Below, in pieces: positions 26,272 to 32,290 of a stretch of 43,617 nt of DNA; position 1 is the stretch's first letter, and each line of letters starts with the position of its first letter. The notes beneath the pieces are model-generated. The model searched no databases and was not told the origin of the DNA. It saw only the letters and a list, made by a program, of their open reading frames with translations. Origin of the DNA: Treponema sp. JC4 (GTDB lineage Bacteria > Spirochaetota > Spirochaetia > Treponematales > Treponemataceae); assembly GCF_000260795.1 (NCBI RefSeq), contig NZ_AJGU01000021.1:1-43617 (forward strand), given 5' to 3'. Position numbers and translations under genes: made by a program.

Positions 26272-26362
26272 TGGTAAAGCTAAAAAATTGCTGCATCGCA
26301 ATTTTTCTTAACGCTTTGCTATATAACACCGCCCGCTCTGACCGGCGGGCTTACACAGGAGT
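26272..26362 (+). promoter_or_regulatory. Structured leader element, copy 1
   Basis: A candidate cis-acting RNA. GGTAAAGC (26273-26280) pairs with GCTTTGCT (26313-26320), enclosing AAAAATTGC / GCAATTTTT (26283-26291 / 26298-26306). A second hairpin has arms GCCCGC and GCGGGC around the 8-nt loop TCTGACCG (26331-26350), eight bases before the AGGAG SD. The first 52 bases are identical to copy 2, while the second stem uses swapped sequence in copy 2, so pairing is conserved. Confidence 0.75.
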
Positions 26363-26371
26363 TAGATAAAA

Positions 26372-26686
26372 ATGTCTTTAGCACCGATTTTTGAAAGCCT
26401 TATGCTTATCTGTTTTGGTTTTTCTTGGCCTTTGAATGTTCTTAAAGCTTACAAAGCCCGCACAGCAAAAGGAACAAGTCTTCCATTCATTCTTTTGATA
26501 ATTACTGGTTATGTTGCCGGAATTATTGCAAAGTTTTTGAACCATGCAGTTGGTTATGTTCTTGTTGTTTACTTTTTGAACCTGACAATCGTTACAACAA
26601 ACCTTCTGGTTTATTTCAGAAATCGTGCACTGGATAAGAGAACAGCAGTTATCAGCTATCCTAAGCGTGAAACATTGGGAGCTTAA
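26372..26686 (+). CDS. PQ-loop (SemiSWEET-like) membrane protein
   Basis: At 104 residues it is the size of bacterial SemiSWEET/PQ-loop proteins, which form three-helix bundles that dimerise to move sugars or other small solutes. Three hydrophobic helices are seen at about 6-24, 37-58 and 63-86. The helix-1 loop reads FSWPLNVLKAYKARTAKGTS, the form of the PQ motif in this group (Pro followed by Leu-Asn instead of Gln), and an Asn lies in helix 3. The basic tail has Lys/Arg. The substrate is unknown. Its leader shares a structured element with the SGNH-like gene immediately downstream, so the two are likely regulated together. Confidence 0.8.
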   Translation: MSLAPIFESLMLICFGFSWPLNVLKAYKARTAKGTSLPFILLIITGYVAGIIAKFLNHAVGYVLVVYFLNLTIVTTNLLVYFRNRALDKRTAVISYPKRETLGA

Positions 26687-26700
26687 GCTCATTATATAAT

Positions 26701-26790
26701 TGGTAAAGCTAAAAAATTGCTGCATCGCAATTTTTCTTAACGCTTTGCTATAAAACATGGCGGGCTCTGACCGGCCCGCCTCCACAGAGG
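26701..26790 (+). promoter_or_regulatory. Structured leader element, copy 2
   Basis: This is the second copy of the element at 26272. The first 52 bases (26701-26752) are identical. The second hairpin is GGCGGGC / GCCCGCC (26759-26780), so the arms of copy 1 are exchanged, while the TCTGACCG loop is unchanged. The AGAGG SD follows six bases later. A TATAAT at 26695-26700 directly precedes the element and could give it its own transcript. Confidence 0.75.
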
Positions 26791-26796
26791 TAACAT

Positions 26797-27423
26797 ATGA
26801 AAGCATTTGATTTTGATTTTTACAGATTTCCTAAGGCTGAAAAAGCAAAGGACATGACAGTTTTGTTTGGAGCAAGCACTGCAAAATATATTCCTACAGA
26901 GGAACTTTGCAAATCTTTCGGTTTCAACTTTAAGATTGTAAACGCAAGTGTTGAAAATCTTTCTGTTAAAAATGCAAAAGTACAGTTCAAACTTGCAGCT
27001 GAATCATTTAAGGCAGAAGCTGTAATTGTTCAGCTTGGTGAAAACGATATTGAACTTTTCAAATCAAATCCAACAGAATTCGATTCTCTCTATCTTGATT
27101 TCATTTCTTACCTCAAATCTGTTGACTCTAAAATGAGAATCCAGCTTGTTTCTGTAGGCAATCCAACTGCCAGCCAGACAGTAGGCGATATGAACCGCCA
27201 CATCAAGGCAATTGCCGCTTCTGAACGCTGCGAATTCTTCAACATTGAAAGCGCAAAACTCTGGAAACCATGTTCAACAAGTGCTGCCGCTTCTTTTATG
27301 TACAGAATCGGTTTTGACAGCCAGCTTACAGTAAAACATCCGCTTTACGACACTGCAAAGGCTTTGTTCAGCTATCTCTATTCAGAAGATGCTATTGTTG
27401 AAACACACAGAAACGCTTCTTAA
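26797..27423 (+). CDS. Putative SGNH/GDSL-like hydrolase
   Basis: The weak but ordered SGNH blocks are VLFGASTAKYI near residue 24 (GAS in place of GDS, Ser as nucleophile), VQLGENDIEL near 82 (GxND), and a C-terminal HPLYDTA. SGNH enzymes are esterases or acyl hydrolases. There is no signal peptide, so it would act in the cytoplasm. The HPLYDTA position does not match the usual DxxH exactly, so the fold call is better supported than activity. It starts after the structured leader with an AGAGG SD, and it ends at a terminator. It may act with the PQ-loop protein. Confidence 0.6.
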   Translation: MKAFDFDFYRFPKAEKAKDMTVLFGASTAKYIPTEELCKSFGFNFKIVNASVENLSVKNAKVQFKLAAESFKAEAVIVQLGENDIELFKSNPTEFDSLYLDFISYLKSVDSKMRIQLVSVGNPTASQTVGDMNRHIKAIAASERCEFFNIESAKLWKPCSTSAAASFMYRIGFDSQLTVKHPLYDTAKALFSYLYSEDAIVETHRNAS

Positions 27424-27466
27424 TTAGTCCATTTGGATTTATAATCCACCAACATTAATAAAACCT

Positions 27467-27507
27467 TTCCCCAGGTGTAAGTTTTGCATCTGGGGATTTT
27501 TTTATTT
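27467..27507 (+). terminator. Rho-independent terminator after the SGNH-like gene
   Basis: CCCCAG and CTGGGG arms with a T7 run end the PQ-loop/SGNH transcript. The promoter for the Phe leader begins right at its T-run. Confidence 0.9.
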
Positions 27508-27534
27508 GACACGGGAAAATAAATCCGCTATATT
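27506..27534 (+). promoter_or_regulatory. Sigma-70 promoter of the aro/phe leader
   Basis: TTGACA (27506-27511), a 17-bp spacer and TATATT (27529-27534) are close to consensus. Transcription would start near 27541, 45 nt before the leader peptide and about 600 nt before the structural gene. Confidence 0.85.
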
Positions 27535-27585
27535 TTTGCTAGTTTTAGTGTGCTTTTGCGCGCGTATCTTTATAGGGAGCTGAAA

Positions 27586-27735
27586 ATGACTTTTAATTTT
27601 TCCTTTAAAAGCTTTAACTTTTTCTCATTTAGCTTTTTTAGCTTTGCATTGTCAGCATTTTTTAATGGTAAAGATATAGCGTTTGGAGGTAAAAGCACAT
27701 GGAAAACAGAATTACAAAGAAAAATAGAAGAATAA
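27586..27735 (+). CDS. Phe-rich leader peptide, 49 aa
   Basis: The start ATG has AGGGAG six bases upstream. Thirteen of the first 33 residues are Phe, with the pattern FNFSFKSFNFFSFSFFSF and then AFF. The role inferred is a control peptide of the enteric pheA-leader type: ribosomes slow on Phe codons when charged tRNA-Phe is scarce. The enzyme gene downstream makes the first committed aromatic intermediate and phenylpyruvate, so the regulated amino acid fits. The stop codon (27733-27735) lies within AAGAATAA (27728-27735), which can pair with the left arm of the downstream terminator. Longer frames from 27550 lack a good SD. No function as a stable protein is expected. Confidence 0.82.
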   Translation: MTFNFSFKSFNFFSFSFFSFALSAFFNGKDIAFGGKSTWKTELQRKIEE

Positions 27736-27863
27736 ACTCAAATACAGCGTTGAATCATCTGATTCACACCGATATGAAGGCGATATTATTCTTGCTGGGA
27801 TTCGATAGTAGAAGCCATAGCAATGATAATATCGCTTTTTTTGTCTTTAAATACTTTACCTAA
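27699..27863 (+). CDS. Possible second small ORF overlapping the attenuator, 54 aa
   Basis: A 54-codon frame starts at ATG 27699, with GGAGGT nine bases upstream, and overlaps the end of the leader peptide in another frame. It begins MENRITKKNRRINSNT and ends with AFFVFKYFT, the last part coming from the terminator T-run. The SD is the best in this region, so translation is plausible, yet the reading frame spans the whole terminator hairpin and its composition is not clearly protein-like. It may help to set ribosome position in the attenuator, or be accidental. Confidence 0.35.
   Translation: MENRITKKNRRINSNTALNHLIHTDMKAILFLLGFDSRSHSNDNIAFFVFKYFT
27780..27842 (+). terminator. Attenuator terminator of the aro/phe gene
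   Basis: GCGATATTAT (27780-27789) and ATAATATCGC (27826-27835) form a perfect 10-bp base, with inner pairing TTGCT/AGCAA, and seven T residues follow. The competing pairing is AAGAATAA (27728-27735) with TTATTCTT (27786-27793). The first strand is covered by a ribosome that reaches the leader stop codon and free when the ribosome stalls on Phe codons. Confidence 0.8.
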
Positions 27864-27998
27864 AAATGGCTTCCGGTCGTAGAGCATTGGGCAAAACCTA
27901 GGGAGCGACGGCTTTAGCCGGTAAAACGCTCCAGTGGAGCGTTTTAAGCGAGTCTCCGAGCAGCTATGCTGCGAAGGCGAGATAATGCGCTACACAGG
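27864..27998 (+). repeat. GC-rich repeat element, copy A
   Basis: GCTTCCGGTCG...CAAAA (27869-27895) and ATAATGCGCTACAC (27982-27995) also occur in reverse orientation in the element at 29890-30043. Between them lie strong hairpins, including TAAAACGCTCC / GGAGCGTTTTA (27922-27932 / 27936-27946, 3-nt loop) and GCAGC / GCTGC. The part 27864-28134 has no gene, is much more GC-rich than most of the window, and forms the rest of the aro/phe leader. Confidence 0.6.
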
Positions 27999-27999
27999 C

Positions 28000-28079
28000 A
28001 AGGGATTGTAGGGGCGCGAAGCGTTGGTAAGCAGCTTGCTGCGTCCAATGAAGCGATAGCGGAACCCCGAAAAGCCCGA
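28000..28079 (-). repeat. Constant-flank hairpin repeat, divergent copy
   Basis: Read on the minus strand this matches the repeat found between the Rpn-like genes. The flank GCGCGAAGCG, an inner hairpin (TTGG..GCAGC / GCTGC..CCAA) and then TGAAGCGATAGCGGAAC correspond to GCGCGAAGCG, hairpin, TGACCGATAGGGAAC there. The stem sequence is different but still self-complementary. Confidence 0.65.
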
Positions 28080-28134
28080 CCGGCCGCCGGAGGCGGACGG
28101 ATGCCCATAAAAATCAAATTCAGGAGTAATAATT

Positions 28135-29877
28135 ATGGAAACAAAACCTTACAAATTAGCAAGCAGAGAATATAAAAAAGAAGATACAGTTGTGGAAATT
28201 CCTAACAGCCGCGGGCAGATTGTGCGGGTTGGAGGGCCTAGAATCGTGACGATTGCGGGACCTTGCGCGGTGGAAAGCCGGGAACAGATGATGGAAATTG
28301 CGGCGGCGGTGGCATCAAGCGGGGCGGTTATGCTGAGGGGTGGCGCCTACAAGCCTAGAACTTCGCCTTACTCTTTCCAGGGGCTGGGCGAGGAAGGACT
28401 CAAATACCTTCGTGAGGCCAGCGACAAGTACGGACTTCCGATTGTGACCGAGATTGTAGACACTTCGCTTGTGGACGTGATGGAAAAATACGGCGTGGAT
28501 GTTTATCAGATTGGCGCGCGAAACATGCAGAACTTTGAGCTTTTGAAGAAGGTCGGGGCCCTTGGTAAGCCTGTAATTTTGAAGCGCGGTCTTGCGGCTA
28601 CAATTGATGATCTTTTGATGAGTGCCGAATACCTGCTTTCCAGCGGCACCGAAAAAGTAATTTTGTGCGAGCGGGGCATCAGAACTTTTGAAAAGGCTAC
28701 CAGAAATACCCTTGATTTAAGCGCGGTACCGGTACTCAGAAGCCTGACTCACCTTCCTATTATTGTTGACCCGAGCCACGCGGTTGGAATCCGCAGTATG
28801 ATTCCGCAGATGGGCCTTGGCGCCATTGCCTGCGGGGCAGACGGAATTGTTGTTGAAGTTCATAATCATCCGGAAAAGGCTATGAGTGACGGACCTCAGG
28901 CTTTGCTTCCGGAACAGTTTGATAAGCTTATGCACGATGTAGAAGCTTTTGCGCCGGTTTTGGGAAAGGCTGTTGCCCACATTCGTGATGACGAAGCGGC
29001 TCACGACAGCCACGCGGTAGTTAAGACTAAAAAATCGGAAGAGCCGCACGAAGTAATCTGTTCTTTCAGCGGAAAGCGCGGTGCTTACGCAGAGCAGGCT
29101 ATCAACCGCTACTTTGACGGCGATAACGTTAAGGCTCAGGCAGAAAATTCTTTTGCAGATATTTTCCAGGCTGTTACAGACGGTAAATCTGATTTTGGTA
29201 TGGTTCCGATTGAAAACAGTCTTGCCGGAACAATTTACGAAAACTACGATAACTTTACCCGCTTTGCTGATGTAGAAATTATCGGCTCGATTACGCTGAA
29301 CGTACGTCATGCCCTGCTGGGTGTAAAGGGCGCCACTCTTGCTGATGTAAAGAAGGTTTATTCGCATCCTCAGGCTTTGAGCCAGTGCAAAAAGTTTCTG
29401 GACTCTCACGCAGACTGGGAAAAAATTGACGCTGTAAGTACCGCTACTGCCGCAAACAACGTGCGCGACTGGAACAGCAAGGAAAATGCGGCAATTGCGA
29501 GCGAAAACAATGCCGCTTTGTACGGCCTTGAAGTTTTGCAGGAAGACATTGAAAATAACCCTGGAAACTTCACCCGCTTTATGGTGATTGCAGCCAAGGA
29601 TAAGCATCCTGCAATCAAAATCCAGTCCAGCAAGCCGACAAATGCCACCTTTATCTTTAAGACAAAGAACGAGCACGGCGCCCTCTACCGAACTCTGGGC
29701 GTTTTTGACAGCCACAAGCTAAACCTTACCCGCCTTGAATCCCGCCCGATCGGTGGTGAGCCATGGAAATACTGGTTCTTCGCGGTTGCCGACATTAAGG
29801 GCAAGAAGGATGTGGAAGAAGTTATGGCGGATTTGAAAGCGGTGACTGAAGAAGTGCGCGTATTAGGAATATATTAG
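28135..29877 (+). CDS. Fused DAHP synthase / prephenate dehydratase
   Basis: One 580-residue chain joins two enzymes of phenylalanine synthesis. Residues ~1-300 are a DAHP synthase of the AroA-I-beta kind ([13 protein letters not shown] near 42; [31 protein letters not shown]), condensing PEP and erythrose 4-phosphate. Residues ~303-490 are prephenate dehydratase ([34 protein letters not shown] with the catalytic Thr), and ~495-575 an ACT domain with ESRP, the Phe-sensing motif. No chorismate mutase domain is present. The start has GGAG eight bases upstream. Control appears twofold: Phe attenuation in the leader and expected allosteric inhibition via ACT. The coding sequence is GC-rich at its start, and repeats lie on both sides. 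Confidence 0.93.
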   Translation: METKPYKLASREYKKEDTVVEIPNSRGQIVRVGGPRIVTIAGPCAVESREQMMEIAAAVASSGAVMLRGGAYKPRTSPYSFQGLGEEGLKYLREASDKYGLPIVTEIVDTSLVDVMEKYGVDVYQIGARNMQNFELLKKVGALGKPVILKRGLAATIDDLLMSAEYLLSSGTEKVILCERGIRTFEKATRNTLDLSAVPVLRSLTHLPIIVDPSHAVGIRSMIPQMGLGAIACGADGIVVEVHNHPEKAMSDGPQALLPEQFDKLMHDVEAFAPVLGKAVAHIRDDEAAHDSHAVVKTKKSEEPHEVICSFSGKRGAYAEQAINRYFDGDNVKAQAENSFADIFQAVTDGKSDFGMVPIENSLAGTIYENYDNFTRFADVEIIGSITLNVRHALLGVKGATLADVKKVYSHPQALSQCKKFLDSHADWEKIDAVSTATAANNVRDWNSKENAAIASENNAALYGLEVLQEDIENNPGNFTRFMVIAAKDKHPAIKIQSSKPTNATFIFKTKNEHGALYRTLGVFDSHKLNLTRLESRPIGGEPWKYWFFAVADIKGKKDVEEVMADLKAVTEEVRVLGIY

Positions 29878-29889
29878 AGACGCTAGTAT

Positions 29890-30043
29890 AAAAAATAGCG
29901 CGAGGGAGCAGTTCGTGGTGCAAAAACACTCTGATTGTTGCGACCGCGTGAGCGGTCAATTCTATAGTTACTTTGCAACAATCAGCGTGTAGCGCATTAT
30001 TGCGCGATTTTGCACCATGAACTGCGACCGGAAGCTATTTTTT
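29890..30043 (-). repeat. 154-nt nested palindrome, element copy B
   Basis: Nested arms are AAAAAATAGC / GCTATTTTTT (outer), an 18-nt arm at 29908-29925 with 30008-30025, and a 15-nt arm at 29927-29941 with 29975-29989. Two small hairpins (GACCGC gtga GCGGTC, and GCGC attatt GCGC) make a branched, cloverleaf-like shape. It directly follows the aro/phe stop and ends in a T-run, so it may terminate that transcript. It shares two blocks in reverse orientation with 27864-27998. Confidence 0.75.
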
Positions 30044-30062
30044 ATGTTAACTGATTCTTTAA

Positions 30063-30091
30063 TTGTTAAAATCCTTAAAATACGTTAAATT
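30063..30091 (+). promoter_or_regulatory. Promoter of the DUF1846 gene (leaderless)
   Basis: TTGTTA (30063-30068), a 17-bp spacer and TAAATT (30086-30091) lie ten bases before the ATG at 30102. TATATT at 30091 is an alternative -10. Either way the transcript has almost no leader, and no SD is present. Confidence 0.6.
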
Positions 30092-30101
30092 ATATTCCCG
30101 T

Positions 30102-31583
30102 ATGAAAAAGGGATTTGATAACGATAAATATCTGAAGATTCAGTCAGAGCACATTAAGGAAAGAATTTCGAAATTTGGCGACAAATTATATCTGGAATTT
30201 GGCGGAAAGTTGTTTGACGACTATCATGCGTCACGCGTTCTGCCGGGTTTTGAGCCGGACTCTAAGCTTAAAATGCTTATGCAGCTGGCAGATGTTGCAG
30301 AAATTGTAATTGTAATCAGCGCAGTTGATATAGAAAAGAACAAGGTGCGCGGTGATTTGGGAATTACATACGATAAGGACGTACTGCGCCTTCGTGATGA
30401 GTTCCAGAAGCGCGGACTCATGGTAGGTTCTGTCTGCATCACTCATTATACAGGTCAGGAAAGTGCAAAGGCCTTCCGTGCCCGCCTTAAGAAAATGAAT
30501 ATTAAGGCTTACTATCATTATACAATTCCGGGTTATCCGTCTAACGTTGCCCTTATCGACAGTGACGACGGTTACGGAAAGAACGATTATATAGAAACAA
30601 CTCGTCCGCTTGTTGTTGTTACAGCCCCTGGCCCAGGTTCTGGAAAAATGGCAACCTGTTTGAGCCAGCTTTATCACGAAAACAAGCGCGGAATTAAGGC
30701 CGGATATGCAAAGTTTGAAACTTTCCCTATCTGGAACCTGCCTCTCAAGCACCCTGTAAATATTGCCTACGAAGCTGCAACTGCCGATTTGAACGACGTA
30801 AACATGATTGACCCATGGCATCTTGAGGCTTACGGAAAGACAACTGTAAATTACAACCGCGATATTGAAATCTATCCGGTTCTGGATGCAATTTTTAAGG
30901 GCATTTACGGCGAAAATCCTTATAAATCTCCAACCGACATGGGCGTAAACATGGCCGGTCTTTGTATTTATGATGATGATGCCTGCCGTGAAGCAAGCTT
31001 TCAGGAAATCATCCGCCGCTATTACACTGCTACAAACCGCTTTGCGGATGGAAGCGGCACAGAAGAAGAAGTAAACAAAATCAAGCTTTTGATGCAGCAG
31101 ACAAACATCACAACTGATATGCGTAAGGTGACTGTTGCGGCTAAAGAAAGAGCTTCCCGTGCGGAAGGTCCTGCTTCGGCAATCGAGCTGGAAGACGGAA
31201 CAATTATCACTGCCGAAACTTCTCCACTTTTGGGAACAAGTGCCGCCCTGCTTTTGAACGCAACAAAGCACCTTGCCGGCATTGACCACAAGGTAAAGCT
31301 TATTCCAGCCGAAATGATAGAGCCAATCCAGAAGATGAAGGTAAATTACCTTGCCGGAAACAACCCTCGTTTGCACACAGACGAAGTTCTTGTTGCCCTT
31401 GCCATGCTCAGCCGCGATGACGAAAACTGCCGCAAAGCAATGGAACAGCTTCCAAAGCTAAAAGGCTGCCAGGTTCACGCCAGCGTTATGCTTTCCGAAG
31501 TTGACCGCAAGATTTTCAAAAAACTCGGCGTTGATTTGACTTGTGAGCCGGTTAGTAAGAAGCAGAAATCGTTGATTGGATAA
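30102..31583 (+). CDS. DUF1846 (UPF0371) protein
   Basis: The protein matches a conserved family of about 490-500 residues without an established role, found in many anaerobes and firmicutes. Recognisable stretches are KLYLEFGGKLFDDYHASRVLPGF near residue 28, THYTGQ, VTAPGPGSGKMATCLSQLYH near 190 (a glycine-rich P-loop-like segment), and NMAGLCIYDDDAC near 300. The GPGSGK loop suggests nucleotide binding. ATG at 30102 is preferred over a TTG 13 codons upstream because the protein family start MKKGFDND fits and a promoter lies between. It has no SD, consistent with a leaderless mRNA. A strong hairpin follows the stop. Confidence 0.9.
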   Translation: MKKGFDNDKYLKIQSEHIKERISKFGDKLYLEFGGKLFDDYHASRVLPGFEPDSKLKMLMQLADVAEIVIVISAVDIEKNKVRGDLGITYDKDVLRLRDEFQKRGLMVGSVCITHYTGQESAKAFRARLKKMNIKAYYHYTIPGYPSNVALIDSDDGYGKNDYIETTRPLVVVTAPGPGSGKMATCLSQLYHENKRGIKAGYAKFETFPIWNLPLKHPVNIAYEAATADLNDVNMIDPWHLEAYGKTTVNYNRDIEIYPVLDAIFKGIYGENPYKSPTDMGVNMAGLCIYDDDACREASFQEIIRRYYTATNRFADGSGTEEEVNKIKLLMQQTNITTDMRKVTVAAKERASRAEGPASAIELEDGTIITAETSPLLGTSAALLLNATKHLAGIDHKVKLIPAEMIEPIQKMKVNYLAGNNPRLHTDEVLVALAMLSRDDENCRKAMEQLPKLKGCQVHASVMLSEVDRKIFKKLGVDLTCEPVSKKQKSLIG

Positions 31584-31628
31584 TTAACTGGCTGTATGCC
31601 ATTATAACTACACTGAATATACTGAAAA

Positions 31629-31670
31629 GAATAACCCCGCCAAGTGTCATACCAAAAGGCGGGGTTATTC
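31629..31670 (+). terminator. Terminator after the DUF1846 gene
   Basis: GAATAACCCCGCC (31629-31641) and GGCGGGGTTATTC (31658-31670) are perfect 13-bp arms, followed by a short TTTG. The arms are GC-rich, so termination or RNA protection is likely. Confidence 0.75.
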
Positions 31671-31829
31671 TTTGTATTCTACTAAAATTCTGAAGGAAAA
31701 TAGAAAAAAACGAAGCAGCAAGGATGAAAAAGTTAAAAAGGAAAAAAGGGAATGCCAATAAATCCTGATGAGTACTGCAAGAATCTGTATTACAAAAATA
31801 ATTAAGACCTGAGATGTAAATTTCTTTTT

Positions 31830-32027
31830 ATTGCTGTATAAAATATTTTTTGTTGCTGCATATAAAATCATTTGTTGCTACAACCGAAGTCATTAGTTGC
31901 TGCTAAAGACTTCGGGAATTGCTGTAAACAAAATCTTTAGTTACTTCTAATGATTTTGTTAATTGCTGTAAATGAAATCATATGTTGCTGCATATAATTT
32001 CATTTATTGACGCATATTGAGTAAGGT
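31830..32027. repeat. Nine 22-bp degenerate direct repeats
   Basis: Units start at 31830, 31852, 31874, 31896, 31918, 31940, 31962, 31984 and 32006, exactly 22 bp apart. Each begins with a form of RTTGCTG, the last unit being the most divergent. The rest of each unit varies, but neighbouring pairs carry complementary cores: CCGAAGTC with GACTTCGG (units 3 and 4), AACAAAATC with GATTTTGTT (5 and 6), AAATGAAAT with ATTTCATTT (7 and 8). The period is not a multiple of three, so it is not protein repeat coding. It resembles iterons. The gap 31584-32290 holds nothing else beyond the terminator and the first Rpn promoter block. Confidence 0.85.
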
Positions 32028-32035
32028 CTTTTTTT

Positions 32036-32250
32036 CCAGTTACACATAAAACTATCCTAAGTTATAGTTTTCCCCAAAAAAAATCTCCAAAATTTCCAAT
32101 CTTTTTTTCCGAATTTTTGTCAAAAACGCAAAGGTTAAAAATCTTCTCTACAATTGTAAGTATAAATAACCTTTGCTACTTAAATTTTTTCAAAATTTAA
32201 GCTTCAAATTTTGTCAAAACGTGATAAAAGGCGGGAGTGTATAGATAAGG
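32036..32250 (+). promoter_or_regulatory. Rpn promoter block 1 (split by an insert)
   Basis: The block seen before the other Rpn genes occurs here at 32036-32137 and its 3' half again at 32203-32250, around a ~65-bp insert. The active-looking promoter is TTGTCA (32211-32216), 23 bp, TATAGA (32240-32245). The insert has a 10-bp inverted repeat GCAAAGGTTA / TAACCTTTGC (32128-32137 / 32167-32176) and a hairpin CTTAAATTTT / AAAATTTAAG (32179-32201). Confidence 0.6.
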
Positions 32251-32290
32251 AATTATTTTTCCAAATCATTCTATACATGAGGTATTCAGT

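Noticed and set aside
27966-28175. Frame of 69 codons in the GC-rich aro/phe leader
   Set aside because: It covers structured repeat sequence and overlaps the start of the real gene in another frame, without an SD.
28717-29715. Minus-strand frame of 332 codons inside the aro/phe fusion
   Set aside because: The plus-strand protein has full catalytic motifs here, and the antisense sequence has no protein-like pattern.
30231-31376. Minus-strand frame of 381 codons inside the DUF1846 gene
   Set aside because: Antisense shadow rich in Cys, Val and Ile without SD or domain.
31552-31871. Two overlapping hydrophobic minus-strand frames of 68 codons
   Set aside because: One runs through the GC-rich terminator hairpin and into the DUF1846 3' end; the other starts within the 22-bp repeats and lacks an SD. 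Hydrophobicity follows from A/T-rich DNA.
31830-32027. CRISPR array
   Set aside because: Units are 22 bp with only ~7 bp conserved at the start, no separate spacer class, and no cas genes nearby. Direct repeats with paired complementary cores do not fit CRISPR.
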